Of a stretch of 32,466 nucleotides of DNA, positions 1 through 6,617 are shown one piece after another. This stretch comes from Thermoflexus hugenholtzii JAD2 (GTDB taxonomy: Bacteria > Chloroflexota > Anaerolineae > J036 > Brachytrichaceae). The stretch is from contig CAMDWA010000036.1 of NCBI GenBank assembly GCA_945877855.1, positions 1-32,466 on the forward strand, written 5' to 3'. Both the position numbers and the translations under genes were made by a program. Under the pieces are notes generated by a model. That model did no database searches. It was not told where the DNA came from and was given only the letters and a program-made list of their open reading frames with translations. Position 1 is the stretch's first letter. Every line of letters starts with the position of its first letter.

Positions 1-1903
1 AGGTATAGCGCCCAGCGCCGGGCAATGGCAGCTTAACCTGCACTTGCGCAACTGAGCTTTGGTTGCGAAAAAGCACGATCATGCCCTCACCGGCGCGGCT
101 GAGACGCGCAAACCCGTCCCAATCCACTACACTCGGTTGCCGCCAGTTGCCGAGCGGGAAAAAGCCCTCGGTGAAATTGACCTCATCGCGCAAGCGGCGC
201 TGCCAGCGAATATGCTCGCCATACCAGCCAATTTGCGCCGCCGACAATTGGCGCAAATCGCCCAGCAGCAGCGGGCAAGCACCGAGCGCGGCAGCAAACT
301 TCTCGCGCATATCACCCAATTCGGCCCGCAAATTGCCAATCAACAGGGTGTCAGCCGGTATCGCCAAAGCGCGATGATAAAGCAAGGTGCGGGCTTGGCG
401 CGGGCCAGCGCCATCGTGGCTGTTATCGCCAACATTGCTCAGCCACGACACATCGGCGGCGCGTAACAGCCCATAATCAATGCTGTGTTTTTGCCCCCAC
501 AACTCAAACGTCAGGTCAATCAGCACCTGCGGGTGATGTTGATACACCGTGTCCATGACCTGTTTGATGGCGGCGTAAATTTGGCTAATAGAGGCGGCGG
601 CGTTGGCATGATGATGCCCCGCCGCGTGGCAGCCCGGCGCTTCGCCATAGGCATTAAACATCGTGGTCAAATCGAGCTTGATATATGCCAAGCGATAACG
701 CCCGATCAAGTCAATCAGCCGCTGGGCGGCCAGATCGGCATAATCGCTGGCGAGGCACATCACGGTTTGCTCACCCATTGCCGTCATCGTGTGTTTAATG
801 TCGCCGTGCGCGTCACGGCATTGCAGCGCCCGCAATTCGGGGCTGTTCGCCAAATCGCGGTCTAACACCGACAACGAGGCCCACAACCCCAACCGCATAC
901 CGTGCGATTCAACCGCCTGCAAAATGTCATCTAGCCCGCCCGAAAAACGCGCCTCACTGACGGCATTGTCACCATAACGCGCTTGCCAGCCGTCATCAAT
1001 GGTAAAAATCTCGAAGCCCATTTGGGCGGCAATGGGAATGAGTTGCATGACGGTGGCGGCGTTAATCTGTGTACCAAAGGGGTCCCATGTGTTGTAATGC
1101 CACGCGGCGCGAGCATCGGGTTTGCGCAGCAATGGCTGAGTGACGGCGGGCATCACCCAGCGGGCATCGGCAAAATCTCCCTCACCACCGATCAACACCA
1201 GTTGGGCCGCCGCTGTGCCCCAGCCCGCTTGTGGCGCAAGGTTGACTTCGAGCGGGAACAAATCGGTGTCATACATGATGCGCAACAGCCCCTCCCAAAA
1301 CCATGCGCCCGATTCCATCCGTTTGGTGTGGCCCGGTGCTTCGTTCAACGCAATCACCTGATCGCCGCTGCGCGGGTTGCGCAGCACAATCGCGCAATCA
1401 TCTACCCGTCCGGTAAAAAAGGTTTCGCGCGGCAATGCGCCATAATGCGCGTCTAATAACAACTCGCCGGGCGCACCAATCTCGGCGGGCAACGTTTCAA
1501 TCGCCACGTGGGTCAATGTCACCCGATGCGCCGACCGATTTTGCACCCAATACGCTTTGCGTGTGCCCGCCGCTGTGCCGTGATACCCCACAATCACGTC
1601 TAGATCATGGGTGCGGTGGCGCAAATGCAGAACCAAAGGCACGGCGTGGGCGGGCGCAAAATCGGCTTGCGGGTATGCCCCATTCACTGTCACCAATTCC
1701 CAATGGTCGCCCAAACTGGTGATTCGTTCGCCGTTGCACTTAAAGTCAAATTCGGGCGTCCAGCGTTGTTGCTGGCGGGTCTGCGCCAGCAAGTCGGCCC
1801 CGCTGTTGCGGTTAAAATGTGAGGTATACAGCCCGATTGTCGGGTCAAATACGACCACTCGCTGCACCCCTGCGGTGCTGAGTGTCCATGATTGTATTGT
1901 CAT
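1..1903 (-). CDS. Alpha-galactosidase-like glycoside hydrolase (GH36/clan GH-D), 3' end outside window
   Basis: Reading from the ATG at 1903 there is an unbroken frame of 634 codons that runs off base 1, so the C-terminus is missing. The N-terminal third looks like the beta-sandwich that precedes the barrel in GH36 enzymes. The barrel follows with NTWDPFG, then TIDDGW, then YIKLDL (Asp at about residue 411, in the position of the family nucleophile, usually KWD), then RAADVSWLSN further on (possible acid/base region). Members hydrolyse terminal alpha-galactosides such as raffinose or melibiose; the exact substrate is not readable here. No signal peptide is seen, so it is probably cytoplasmic. 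The start overlaps the end of the DUF2306 gene by 59 bp on the same strand in another frame, and no clear Shine-Dalgarno is visible, so translation may be coupled. The long plus-strand frames opposite it are shadows. Confidence 0.83.
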   Translation of the reverse strand, partial: MTIQSWTLSTAGVQRVVVFDPTIGLYTSHFNRNSGADLLAQTRQQQRWTPEFDFKCNGERITSLGDHWELVTVNGAYPQADFAPAHAVPLVLHLRHRTHDLDVIVGYHGTAAGTRKAYWVQNRSAHRVTLTHVAIETLPAEIGAPGELLLDAHYGALPRETFFTGRVDDCAIVLRNPRSGDQVIALNEAPGHTKRMESGAWFWEGLLRIMYDTDLFPLEVNLAPQAGWGTAAAQLVLIGGEGDFADARWVMPAVTQPLLRKPDARAAWHYNTWDPFGTQINAATVMQLIPIAAQMGFEIFTIDDGWQARYGDNAVSEARFSGGLDDILQAVESHGMRLGLWASLSVLDRDLANSPELRALQCRDAHGDIKHTMTAMGEQTVMCLASDYADLAAQRLIDLIGRYRLAYIKLDLTTMFNAYGEAPGCHAAGHHHANAAASISQIYAAIKQVMDTVYQHHPQVLIDLTFELWGQKHSIDYGLLRAADVSWLSNVGDNSHDGAGPRQARTLLYHRALAIPADTLLIGNLRAELGDMREKFAAALGACPLLLGDLRQLSAAQIGWYGEHIRWQRRLRDEVNFTEGFFPLGNWRQPSVVDWDGFARLSRAGEGMIVLFRNQSSVAQVQVKLPLPGAGRYT

Positions 1904-2603
1904 TGGGGGGTATTATGGCCGAGGCGGGATGCTTGTGTTCTTTGGGGCTGGGCCGCCGAATCAAAAACCATTCGGCAATAATCAGGTTGGGAACCCACGC
2001 CAACCACATGACCACGCGATAAACCTCGGTAAACAAGGCCTCAAAATTGCCGCCATACTTGCTTTGCAGCATCGGCAATTGGCTGGCGATGAGCACCCCA
2101 AGCCACAAACGCAAGGTGGCAGCGGCAAACGTCAGCGCATAATTGCGAATCATCCATTGGCGATGGCTGTCTACATTCCCGGCTCGAATGGTGCTATAAG
2201 CTTTATAGCCCGTCCACAACCACAATCCGGCCAAGGTAATCAGGCCGATTTCGCCCACCAAACCTGAAATAATGCCCGGCGCAATCACAAAGGCCGACAG
2301 CCCCCCCAACACAATGCCAAGCATATAAACCCGCCCTACCCAACGATGCAACAGCGGTCTGCGTGCGCGTAAGCCATTCAAAAATTGGAACGGACCCAAC
2401 AAAAGGGCGACCCCGCTGGCAAAGGCATGAACAAACAAGCCCACATATTTAACGTTGCTTTCGCTGGCATAACGCGCAGTGGCATTATTGAAATTGGCCG
2501 GGTTTAAGGTGGCATAGGGTGCGATGGCGGCGATTCCAACCGAAATCGCAAAAAACGCCAACAGTCCCCATCGCCAATGATTACGAACAATATTATTTTT
2601 CAT
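1845..2603 (-). CDS. DUF2306 multi-pass membrane protein
   Basis: A 252-residue hydrophobic protein with about six to seven predicted membrane segments, beginning at about residue 13. It carries the pattern of the DUF2306 family: LLHRWVGRVYML around residues 84-95, then SHRQWMIRNYALTFAAATLR in the second half. The function of this family is not established. The ATG at 2603 is preceded by GGAGAAATAAA, a good ribosome binding site. It lies 36 bp downstream of the TetR gene and overlaps the alpha-galactosidase start, so these three are probably one transcript and this protein a target of the TetR regulator. The last 25 residues are polar and are the part that overlaps the next gene. Confidence 0.8.
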   Translation of the reverse strand: MKNNIVRNHWRWGLLAFFAISVGIAAIAPYATLNPANFNNATARYASESNVKYVGLFVHAFASGVALLLGPFQFLNGLRARRPLLHRWVGRVYMLGIVLGGLSAFVIAPGIISGLVGEIGLITLAGLWLWTGYKAYSTIRAGNVDSHRQWMIRNYALTFAAATLRLWLGVLIASQLPMLQSKYGGNFEALFTEVYRVVMWLAWVPNLIIAEWFLIRRPSPKEHKHPASAIIPPNDNTIMDTQHRRGAASGRI

Positions 2604-2639
2604 TTTATTTCTCCAAAATTTTTAAAATTGACTCACTGA

Positions 2640-3335
2640 TTAACTGACCTTATGCAAAAATTGGCGCTGAATTGCGTCAATTTCCGACAAATACAAACCG
2701 TCCCCATTTTCGCCAAAAGGCGGAAAATGCCCATTGATTTCAAGCGACACAAAGCCATGCACACGCGACCAAATGGTCATGGCGACAAAATGGGTCAAGG
2801 GGTGAACCTGATCAAAATAAGCACGCCATTGCTCAAAATGGGCTTCGTAAGCGGGTTGAATGGGACGATAAGCCGCATCATTCAACCGCCCCGCCACCCG
2901 CATGGCTTCGACCACGCTAAAGAGCGGGCGAATAGACCGCGCCGATGACGGCCCGATTTGGTCGATGGATGGCGCATAGCCCGGTATGGGCGTGCTAAAA
3001 ATCAGCAAGTAGCGCTGTGTGTAACGATGCGCCCAAGCGCGATAGGCCAAACCAATGGCTTTGAGGCGATTGGCATGGTCATCAACCGCTACCGTTTCTA
3101 ACGATGCGAGTTGTGAATCACCAAATGAGGTATAGGCATCGATGACAAGCGCTGTCACCAAGGCATCACGATCGGCAAAATAATTGTAGATGGCCGGTGC
3201 CGTGATATTTAGCTCACGGGCAATTGCCCGCAACGAGAGTGCAGGCGCGCCATATTCGGCAATTTGTTGCCATGCCGTCGCTTTAATCGCATCTTGTAAA
3301 TTCGATTGATGGGTCTTCGGGTTACGCTTGATCAT
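2640..3335 (-). CDS. TetR/AcrR family transcriptional regulator (WHG-type C-terminus)
   Basis: From ATG 3335 the product is 231 residues. The N-terminal TetR helix-turn-helix is clear: a helix ending WQQIAEYG, then LSLRAIARELNI and APAIYNYFADRDAL, the canonical recognition helix. The C-terminal half contains TIWSRVHGFVSLEINGHF, typical of TetR proteins with the WHG ligand-binding domain. A longer frame could start at a GTG at 3374, but that codon lies inside the 53-bp palindrome and adds residues not expected before the HTH, so ATG 3335 is preferred. That ATG starts exactly at the edge of the palindrome, leaving no room for a Shine-Dalgarno, so a leaderless transcript is possible. It probably represses itself and the downstream DUF2306 and galactosidase genes. 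The ligand is unknown. Confidence 0.88.
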   Translation of the reverse strand: MIKRNPKTHQSNLQDAIKATAWQQIAEYGAPALSLRAIARELNITAPAIYNYFADRDALVTALVIDAYTSFGDSQLASLETVAVDDHANRLKAIGLAYRAWAHRYTQRYLLIFSTPIPGYAPSIDQIGPSSARSIRPLFSVVEAMRVAGRLNDAAYRPIQPAYEAHFEQWRAYFDQVHPLTHFVAMTIWSRVHGFVSLEINGHFPPFGENGDGLYLSEIDAIQRQFLHKVS

Positions 3336-3387
3336 TTTTAGTAAACGGTGTATATTAACAGTGTTAATATACACCGTTTACTAAAAA
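3335..3387. promoter_or_regulatory. Perfect 53-bp palindrome, likely TetR operator and promoter
   Basis: Two 26-bp arms (3335-3360 and 3362-3387) match perfectly around a single G at 3361. Core half-site: AGTAAACGGTGTATATTAAC. TetR proteins bind inverted repeats, usually 15-30 bp, often overlapping their own promoter. This one is much longer than needed for one dimer and abuts the regulator's ATG. The A+T-rich centre could supply a -10 element in either direction. The assignment as operator is inference from position and symmetry. Confidence 0.72.
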
Positions 3388-3442
3388 ATGTCAAGGGGTC
3401 ATACCCAGATCTATACTCCGCACGGGTAGAAATTGCAGAATA

Positions 3443-3497
3443 CTGATTTCACTATCCCCCCCTCAAGCGACGCTTGAGAGGGGGATAGTGAAATCAG
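3443..3497. repeat. Dispersed hairpin family, copy A
   Basis: A 27-bp arm, a one-base centre (A3470) and a second 27-bp arm with a single mismatch. The outer part reads CTGATTTCACTATCC and the inner part CCCTCAAGCG. The right flank GCGAAAAT resembles the GCGAAAAC flank of copies C and D. It sits 145 bp upstream of the small membrane protein gene. The outer arm has TTT where copies C-F have AAA, and the opposite arm is changed to match. Confidence 0.85.
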
Positions 3498-3564
3498 CGA
3501 AAATTTCAATTTGAGGCTGCGCCCAAATAGTTACCCCGCTAAATCCCTCGAAAAGTCTGCTTAA

Positions 3565-3598
3565 AATTACATAATGTAATCTTGAAATTACATTATGT
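3565..3598. promoter_or_regulatory. Two spaced AATTACATWATGT boxes, candidate operator
   Basis: AATTACATAATGTAAT at 3565-3580 and AATTACATTATGT at 3586-3598 are repeated 21 bp apart, about two helical turns, and each is nearly palindromic (TTACAT-N-ATGTAA). They lie 45-78 bp upstream of the membrane protein/HTH pair. The Cro/Xre-type regulator encoded by the second gene of that pair is the obvious candidate to bind them. This is inference from spacing and symmetry. Confidence 0.5.
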
Positions 3599-3642
3599 CT
3601 GCTATAAAATACATCCAAGATGTTTATTTTGGAGGGACTAAC

Positions 3643-4113
3643 ATGAGTTTTCATCAAAAAAGTGCTTGGGCTTGCTTGCTCTCAATTGTGCTGGTATTTA
3701 CCCCCTATTTTTACGTTGTGTTTCAATTTCCGCTGTCGTTTGTCGGGCTGTTGCCGCTTGCGGTTATCGCCATCAGCGTGCTGCTTACGGCTTTTCACAT
3801 CGTCAACGCAGTTACAAATCGGGCCATACGCAAATCGGGCCACACGCCCCCGCGTGACGAGCTAGAAAAGATGATTGAATTGAAAGCCGCAAAATGGTCG
3901 GGGGTTGTGCTTGCTTTTGCCGTCGCCACTTGGTGCTTTTTTGCCATGTTTGTGGTGCTTGGCCTCGGTATTCGCGCCGAAAATATGGCATTTCAGGGGT
4001 CTACCAGCCAAATCTTAATGGCGATTCAAACGCTTTTTGCGGGTTTTGTCATCGCAAACATGGCCTATTATGGCGGCATCATCATCGGCTACGCGAGGCC
4101 AATGCATGGATAA
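3643..4113 (+). CDS. Small four-helix membrane protein paired with an HTH regulator
   Basis: A 156-residue protein with four hydrophobic segments: residues about 7-27, 31-50, 84-108 and 123-146. A charged cytoplasmic stretch [26 protein letters not shown] lies between the second and third, split here as [12 protein letters not shown] and [14 protein letters not shown]. The ATG at 3643 has a strong GGAGG seven bases upstream, so a longer frame starting at 3595 is rejected. The stop overlaps the next gene by 8 bp (ATGGATAA). Membrane proteins of this type (DUF2178/DUF2975-like) are often paired with a short Cro-like regulator, but the family assignment here is tentative. The role is unknown; a membrane sensor or inhibitor of the coupled regulator is possible. 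Confidence 0.72.
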   Translation: MSFHQKSAWACLLSIVLVFTPYFYVVFQFPLSFVGLLPLAVIAISVLLTAFHIVNAVTNRAIRKSGHTPPRDELEKMIELKAAKWSGVVLAFAVATWCFFAMFVVLGLGIRAENMAFQGSTSQILMAIQTLFAGFVIANMAYYGGIIIGYARPMHG

Positions 4114-4321
4114 CAAAGCGGTGATTCGCAACCGTATTCGCCAGCTTCGCTTTGAAACGGCTGAAATGACGCAACAAGAATTAGCCGATGCGGTTGGCAT
4201 CACACGACAAACGGTCATTGCGCTCGAAAAAGGCCAGTATTACCCTTCACTCGAATTGGCCTTTCGTATCGCCCAGCGCTTTAAACGCCCGCTCGAAGAC
4301 GTTTTTCAATTTGAAGGGTGA
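4106..4321 (+). CDS. Short Cro/Xre-type HTH transcriptional regulator
   Basis: A 71-residue protein that is almost all HTH_3 domain: [22 protein letters not shown], in parts [17 protein letters not shown] and [19 protein letters not shown], followed by [17 protein letters not shown]. This is the YozG-like class of 65-75 residue regulators that usually sit with a small membrane protein. ATG 4106 overlaps the preceding stop by 8 bp, which indicates translational coupling and fixes this start; an in-frame extension back to 4037 would run inside the upstream gene. It probably binds the repeated boxes at 3565-3598. A strong bidirectional terminator follows at 4453. Confidence 0.88.
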   Translation: MDNKAVIRNRIRQLRFETAEMTQQELADAVGITRQTVIALEKGQYYPSLELAFRIAQRFKRPLEDVFQFEG

Positions 4322-4452
4322 GTTCGGTGATCATTGGCCTTGTTCGATGCCCTGTTCAAACCCGTTGGTTCAATCGTCGAAATAGACTTCACCGAACCGA
4401 ATCCATAAAACGATATAAATCGCAGCAAAGCAGAAGAAATTAAAAAAACAAC

Positions 4453-4490
4453 AAAAAACACTCAGGTGACATATCACCTGAGTGTTTTTT
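4453..4490. terminator. Bidirectional rho-independent terminator
   Basis: A perfect 17-bp stem (A6 then CACTCAGGTGA, loop CATA, then TCACCTGAGTG and T6) gives an A-tract on one side and a T-tract on the other. It can therefore end transcription from both the HTH gene (plus) and the convergent ECF S-component gene (minus). Between 4322 and 4452 there is no gene, only a 9-bp inverted repeat, GTTCGGTGA at 4322 and TCACCGAAC at 4389. Confidence 0.88.
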
Positions 4491-4511
4491 GTGTGTCTAA
4501 CTCTAAACCTT

Positions 4512-4565
4512 AGAGCAGATTCCGAGTTGATGAAATCGGCCCTTCACCTTTTAGGAATTTGCGCT
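4512..4565. repeat. Type 2 short inverted-repeat element, copy 1
   Basis: 54 bp starting AGAGCAGATTCC and ending GGAATTTGCGCT, imperfect inverted termini. The middle is GAGTTGATGAAATCGG then CCCTTCACCTTTTA. A near-identical copy lies at 26096-26153, and its left half occurs next to the hairpin at 9344. The last bases overlap the stop codon of the ECF S-component gene (complement of CTA at 4564-4566), so the element supplies the end of that gene. Confidence 0.82.
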
Positions 4566-5100
4566 AGATCGACGAGCGACCTGCCCCGCGATCAATCCGC
4601 TTCCAAGCCGCAACCACTGCCACAGTGATCACCGTCGCAATAATGACTTCGGCAATGATTTGCGGAATAAGGGTTGGCACCACCGCTGCTGGAATAAGGC
4701 CGAACAAAATCAACGCACCCACCACCAAAATGGTATTGGTGAGCGTGCCGAAAATGCCCGACGCAGCCAAAGCCACAATTTCGCCCTTGCTGCGCAAGGC
4801 GCGATAGACCATCGAGGCCACCACACCGATGAACAAACGCGGCACGACCGATACCAAAGGGTTGGTAAACAAGGCATTGCCAGTGCTTTGGGCTTGCAGC
4901 CAGCTAAACACGCCAAAAATGCCGCCAACCAACAACCCCACCAAGTTACCTTCTAGCACGCCACCAATGATGGCCGGCACATGCATGATGGTAGCGCTGC
5001 CAGACACGTTTGGCACTGGGATGAACCCCCAGCCAGTGAGACCAAGAATAATTGCAATGGCCGCCAAAACACCGGTAATAACAATTCGACGAGTACTCAT
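4564..5100 (-). CDS. ECF transporter S component (vitamin-binding membrane subunit)
   Basis: 178 residues, about six membrane helices, starting MSTRRIVITGVLAAIAIILG. The segment VPNVSGSATIMHVPAIIGGV (residues about 29-48) is the loop typical of S components in the pantothenate/folate-like group, where MHVP and PAIIGG contribute to the substrate pocket. S components bind a vitamin and work with shared EcfT, EcfA1 and EcfA2 subunits, which are not in the window, so this looks like a stand-alone (group II) subunit. The substrate cannot be fixed from sequence. ATG 5100 has CAGGAGAA 12 bases upstream and a promoter at 5148-5175. The stop codon falls in a type 2 repeat. Confidence 0.8.
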   Translation of the reverse strand: MSTRRIVITGVLAAIAIILGLTGWGFIPVPNVSGSATIMHVPAIIGGVLEGNLVGLLVGGIFGVFSWLQAQSTGNALFTNPLVSVVPRLFIGVVASMVYRALRSKGEIVALAASGIFGTLTNTILVVGALILFGLIPAAVVPTLIPQIIAEVIIATVITVAVVAAWKRIDRGAGRSSI

Positions 5101-5147
5101 GATTTTTTTAATTTCTCCTGTATAAAATAAAATATCGGATTAATAAT

Positions 5148-5175
5148 ATTTTAAGGTATGTTGTCTAGATGTCAA
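5148..5175 (-). promoter_or_regulatory. Sigma-70-like promoter for the ECF S-component gene
   Basis: On the minus strand TTGACA (5175-5170), a 16-bp spacer, then TAAAAT (5153-5148). It is placed about 50-75 bp upstream of the ATG at 5100 with an A+T-rich leader. No vitamin riboswitch fold was recognised between promoter and start. Confidence 0.62.
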
Positions 5176-5221
5176 GTCTAATTAAGATCTTACGGCTTAG
5201 GGAATGCTTAAATTTTCTGGG

Positions 5222-5333
5222 GAGCCATGAGCCATGAGCCGTGAGCCATGAGCCGTGAGCCATAAGCCGTGAGCCATAAGCCGTGAGCTTTGAGCTAAAT
5301 TCAAGGCTCACGGCTCACGGCTCACGGCTCTAA
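5222..5333. repeat. In-register 7-bp repeat array with inverted half
   Basis: Sixteen consecutive heptamers can be read without a register break. Eleven are variants of GAGCCAT (GAGCCGT, AAGCCGT, GAGCTTT, GAGCTAA), then ATTCAAG, then three GCTCACG and GCTCTAA. GCTCACG is the complement of CGTGAGC, so the two halves can fold on each other into an imperfect hairpin. It lies between the divergent ECF S-component and sucC genes. A TATAAT at 5346-5351 just downstream may belong to the sucC promoter, but no good -35 was found. Confidence 0.85.
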
Positions 5334-5416
5334 ACGCTTTCCCTTTATAATCTCCCCATCGCCTGCCGGTATTACGGGGGTGATAAAGCCTAAAGAATTT
5401 ATACAAAACCAACATC

Positions 5417-6571
5417 ATGAAATTACACGAATATCAATCCAAAAATATCTTTCGAGATAACGGCATCCCTGCGCCCGATGGTGAAGTGGTAGACACACCC
5501 GCCGCCGCCCGTGCCGCTGCCGAGCGCATCGGCCTGCCCTGCATGGTCAAGGCCCAAGTACTGACCGGTGGCCGTGGCAAGGCTGGCGGGGTGAAATTTT
5601 GCACCACCGCCGATGCCGTCGAAGAAAAAGCCAAGAGCATTTTGGCGCTCAATATCAAGGGTTTTCCCGTGCGCAAGGTCTTGGTCACTTCGGCTGCCGA
5701 TATTTTGACCGAAATTTATTTTGGCATCGTGACCGACCGCAGCACCCGCCGCGCTGTGGTGATGTGCAGCGCCGCCGGTGGCATGGACATCGAAGAAGTG
5801 GCGGTAACGCACCCAGAGAAGATTATGCGTGTGCCGCTCGACCCATTTACCGGAACCCTGCCCGACTATGTGGCGCGGGATATCGCCGTGTTTATTGGCC
5901 TGCCCAAAGAGCATTGGAATGACTTTATTGCCATTGCGCGTGGTTTGGCGCAAGTGTATATGAAGAATGACGCTTCATTGGCCGAAATTAACCCCTTGGC
6001 GATGACGGTGAACCCCAACGGCCCCGGCGGCAAGAAGTTGATGGCGCTCGACGGCAAGATCGTGATTGACGATAACGCCATGTATCGCCACCCCGAATTA
6101 GAGCCACTGCGCGACCCAGACGAAGACAGCGAAGCCGAGAAACTGGCCCGCAAAGCCGACCTCAATTATGTGTCGCTCGATGGCAATATCGGTTGTTTGG
6201 TGAATGGCGCTGGCTTGGCGATGGCGACGCTCGATGTCATTCAACATTTTGGCGGCAAGGCAGCCAACTTCCTCGATGTGGCCGGTGGCGCCAAGGCCGA
6301 CAAGGTGACTGCGGCCTTGCGCATCATTTTGGCTGACCCGGGCGTAAAGGTCGTAATGTTTAACATCTTCGGCGGCATTACCCGCTGTGACGAAGTGGCG
6401 AAGGGTATCGTGCAAGCTATTAACGAGATCAAGCCAACCGTGCCATTCGTGGCCCGCATTACCGGTACCAACAAAGAGGCCGGTGACGCCATTTTGGCGA
6501 GTGCCAACATCATCACCGCCCAAACCGCCGCCGAGGCCGCGCAAAAGGCTGTGGCGTTGGCAAATGGGTAG
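5417..6571 (+). CDS. sucC: Succinate-CoA ligase (ADP-forming) subunit beta
   Basis: 384 residues, close to the usual 386-388. The beta subunit of succinyl-CoA synthetase couples succinyl-CoA cleavage to ADP (or GDP) phosphorylation in the citric acid cycle. MKLHEYQSKNIFRDNGIPAP is the standard N-terminus of the ATP-grasp domain. GGRGKAGGVKF (around residues 52-62) is the nucleotide-binding loop, EINPLAM carries the metal-binding region, and VNGAGLAMATLD with FNIFGGITRCDEVAKG form the C-terminal subunit interface. The partner sucD is not adjacent, which is unusual because sucCD are normally one operon. ATG 5417 has only a weak ribosome binding site. A GC-rich palindrome follows the stop. Confidence 0.95.
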   Translation: MKLHEYQSKNIFRDNGIPAPDGEVVDTPAAARAAAERIGLPCMVKAQVLTGGRGKAGGVKFCTTADAVEEKAKSILALNIKGFPVRKVLVTSAADILTEIYFGIVTDRSTRRAVVMCSAAGGMDIEEVAVTHPEKIMRVPLDPFTGTLPDYVARDIAVFIGLPKEHWNDFIAIARGLAQVYMKNDASLAEINPLAMTVNPNGPGGKKLMALDGKIVIDDNAMYRHPELEPLRDPDEDSEAEKLARKADLNYVSLDGNIGCLVNGAGLAMATLDVIQHFGGKAANFLDVAGGAKADKVTAALRIILADPGVKVVMFNIFGGITRCDEVAKGIVQAINEIKPTVPFVARITGTNKEAGDAILASANIITAQTAAEAAQKAVALANG

Positions 6572-6582
6572 TTGAGGGATAG

Positions 6583-6608
6583 TAGGGGCACGGCATGCCG
6601 TGCCCCTA
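6583..6608. terminator. GGCATGCC-family palindrome between convergent sucC and kimA
   Basis: A perfect 26-bp palindrome, TAGGGGCACGGCA followed by its complement, extended by GGATAG (6577-6582) and CTATCC (6611-6616) with a 2-base bulge. It fills the 46-bp gap between two convergent genes and can terminate both, although no long T-tract follows. Related palindromes occur at 18461-18490 and 23207-23234, so it also belongs to a dispersed repeat family. Confidence 0.7.
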
Positions 6609-6617
6609 ACCTATCCA

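Noticed and set aside
59-2267. Several overlapping plus-strand open frames of 60-218 codons
   Set aside because: They lie opposite the alpha-galactosidase and DUF2306 genes, lack recognisable domains and look like shadows of the minus-strand codon bias.
3336-3374. Longer TetR start at GTG 3374
   Set aside because: It would place 13 codons inside the perfect palindrome, and TetR proteins do not need the extra residues; ATG 3335 is cleaner.
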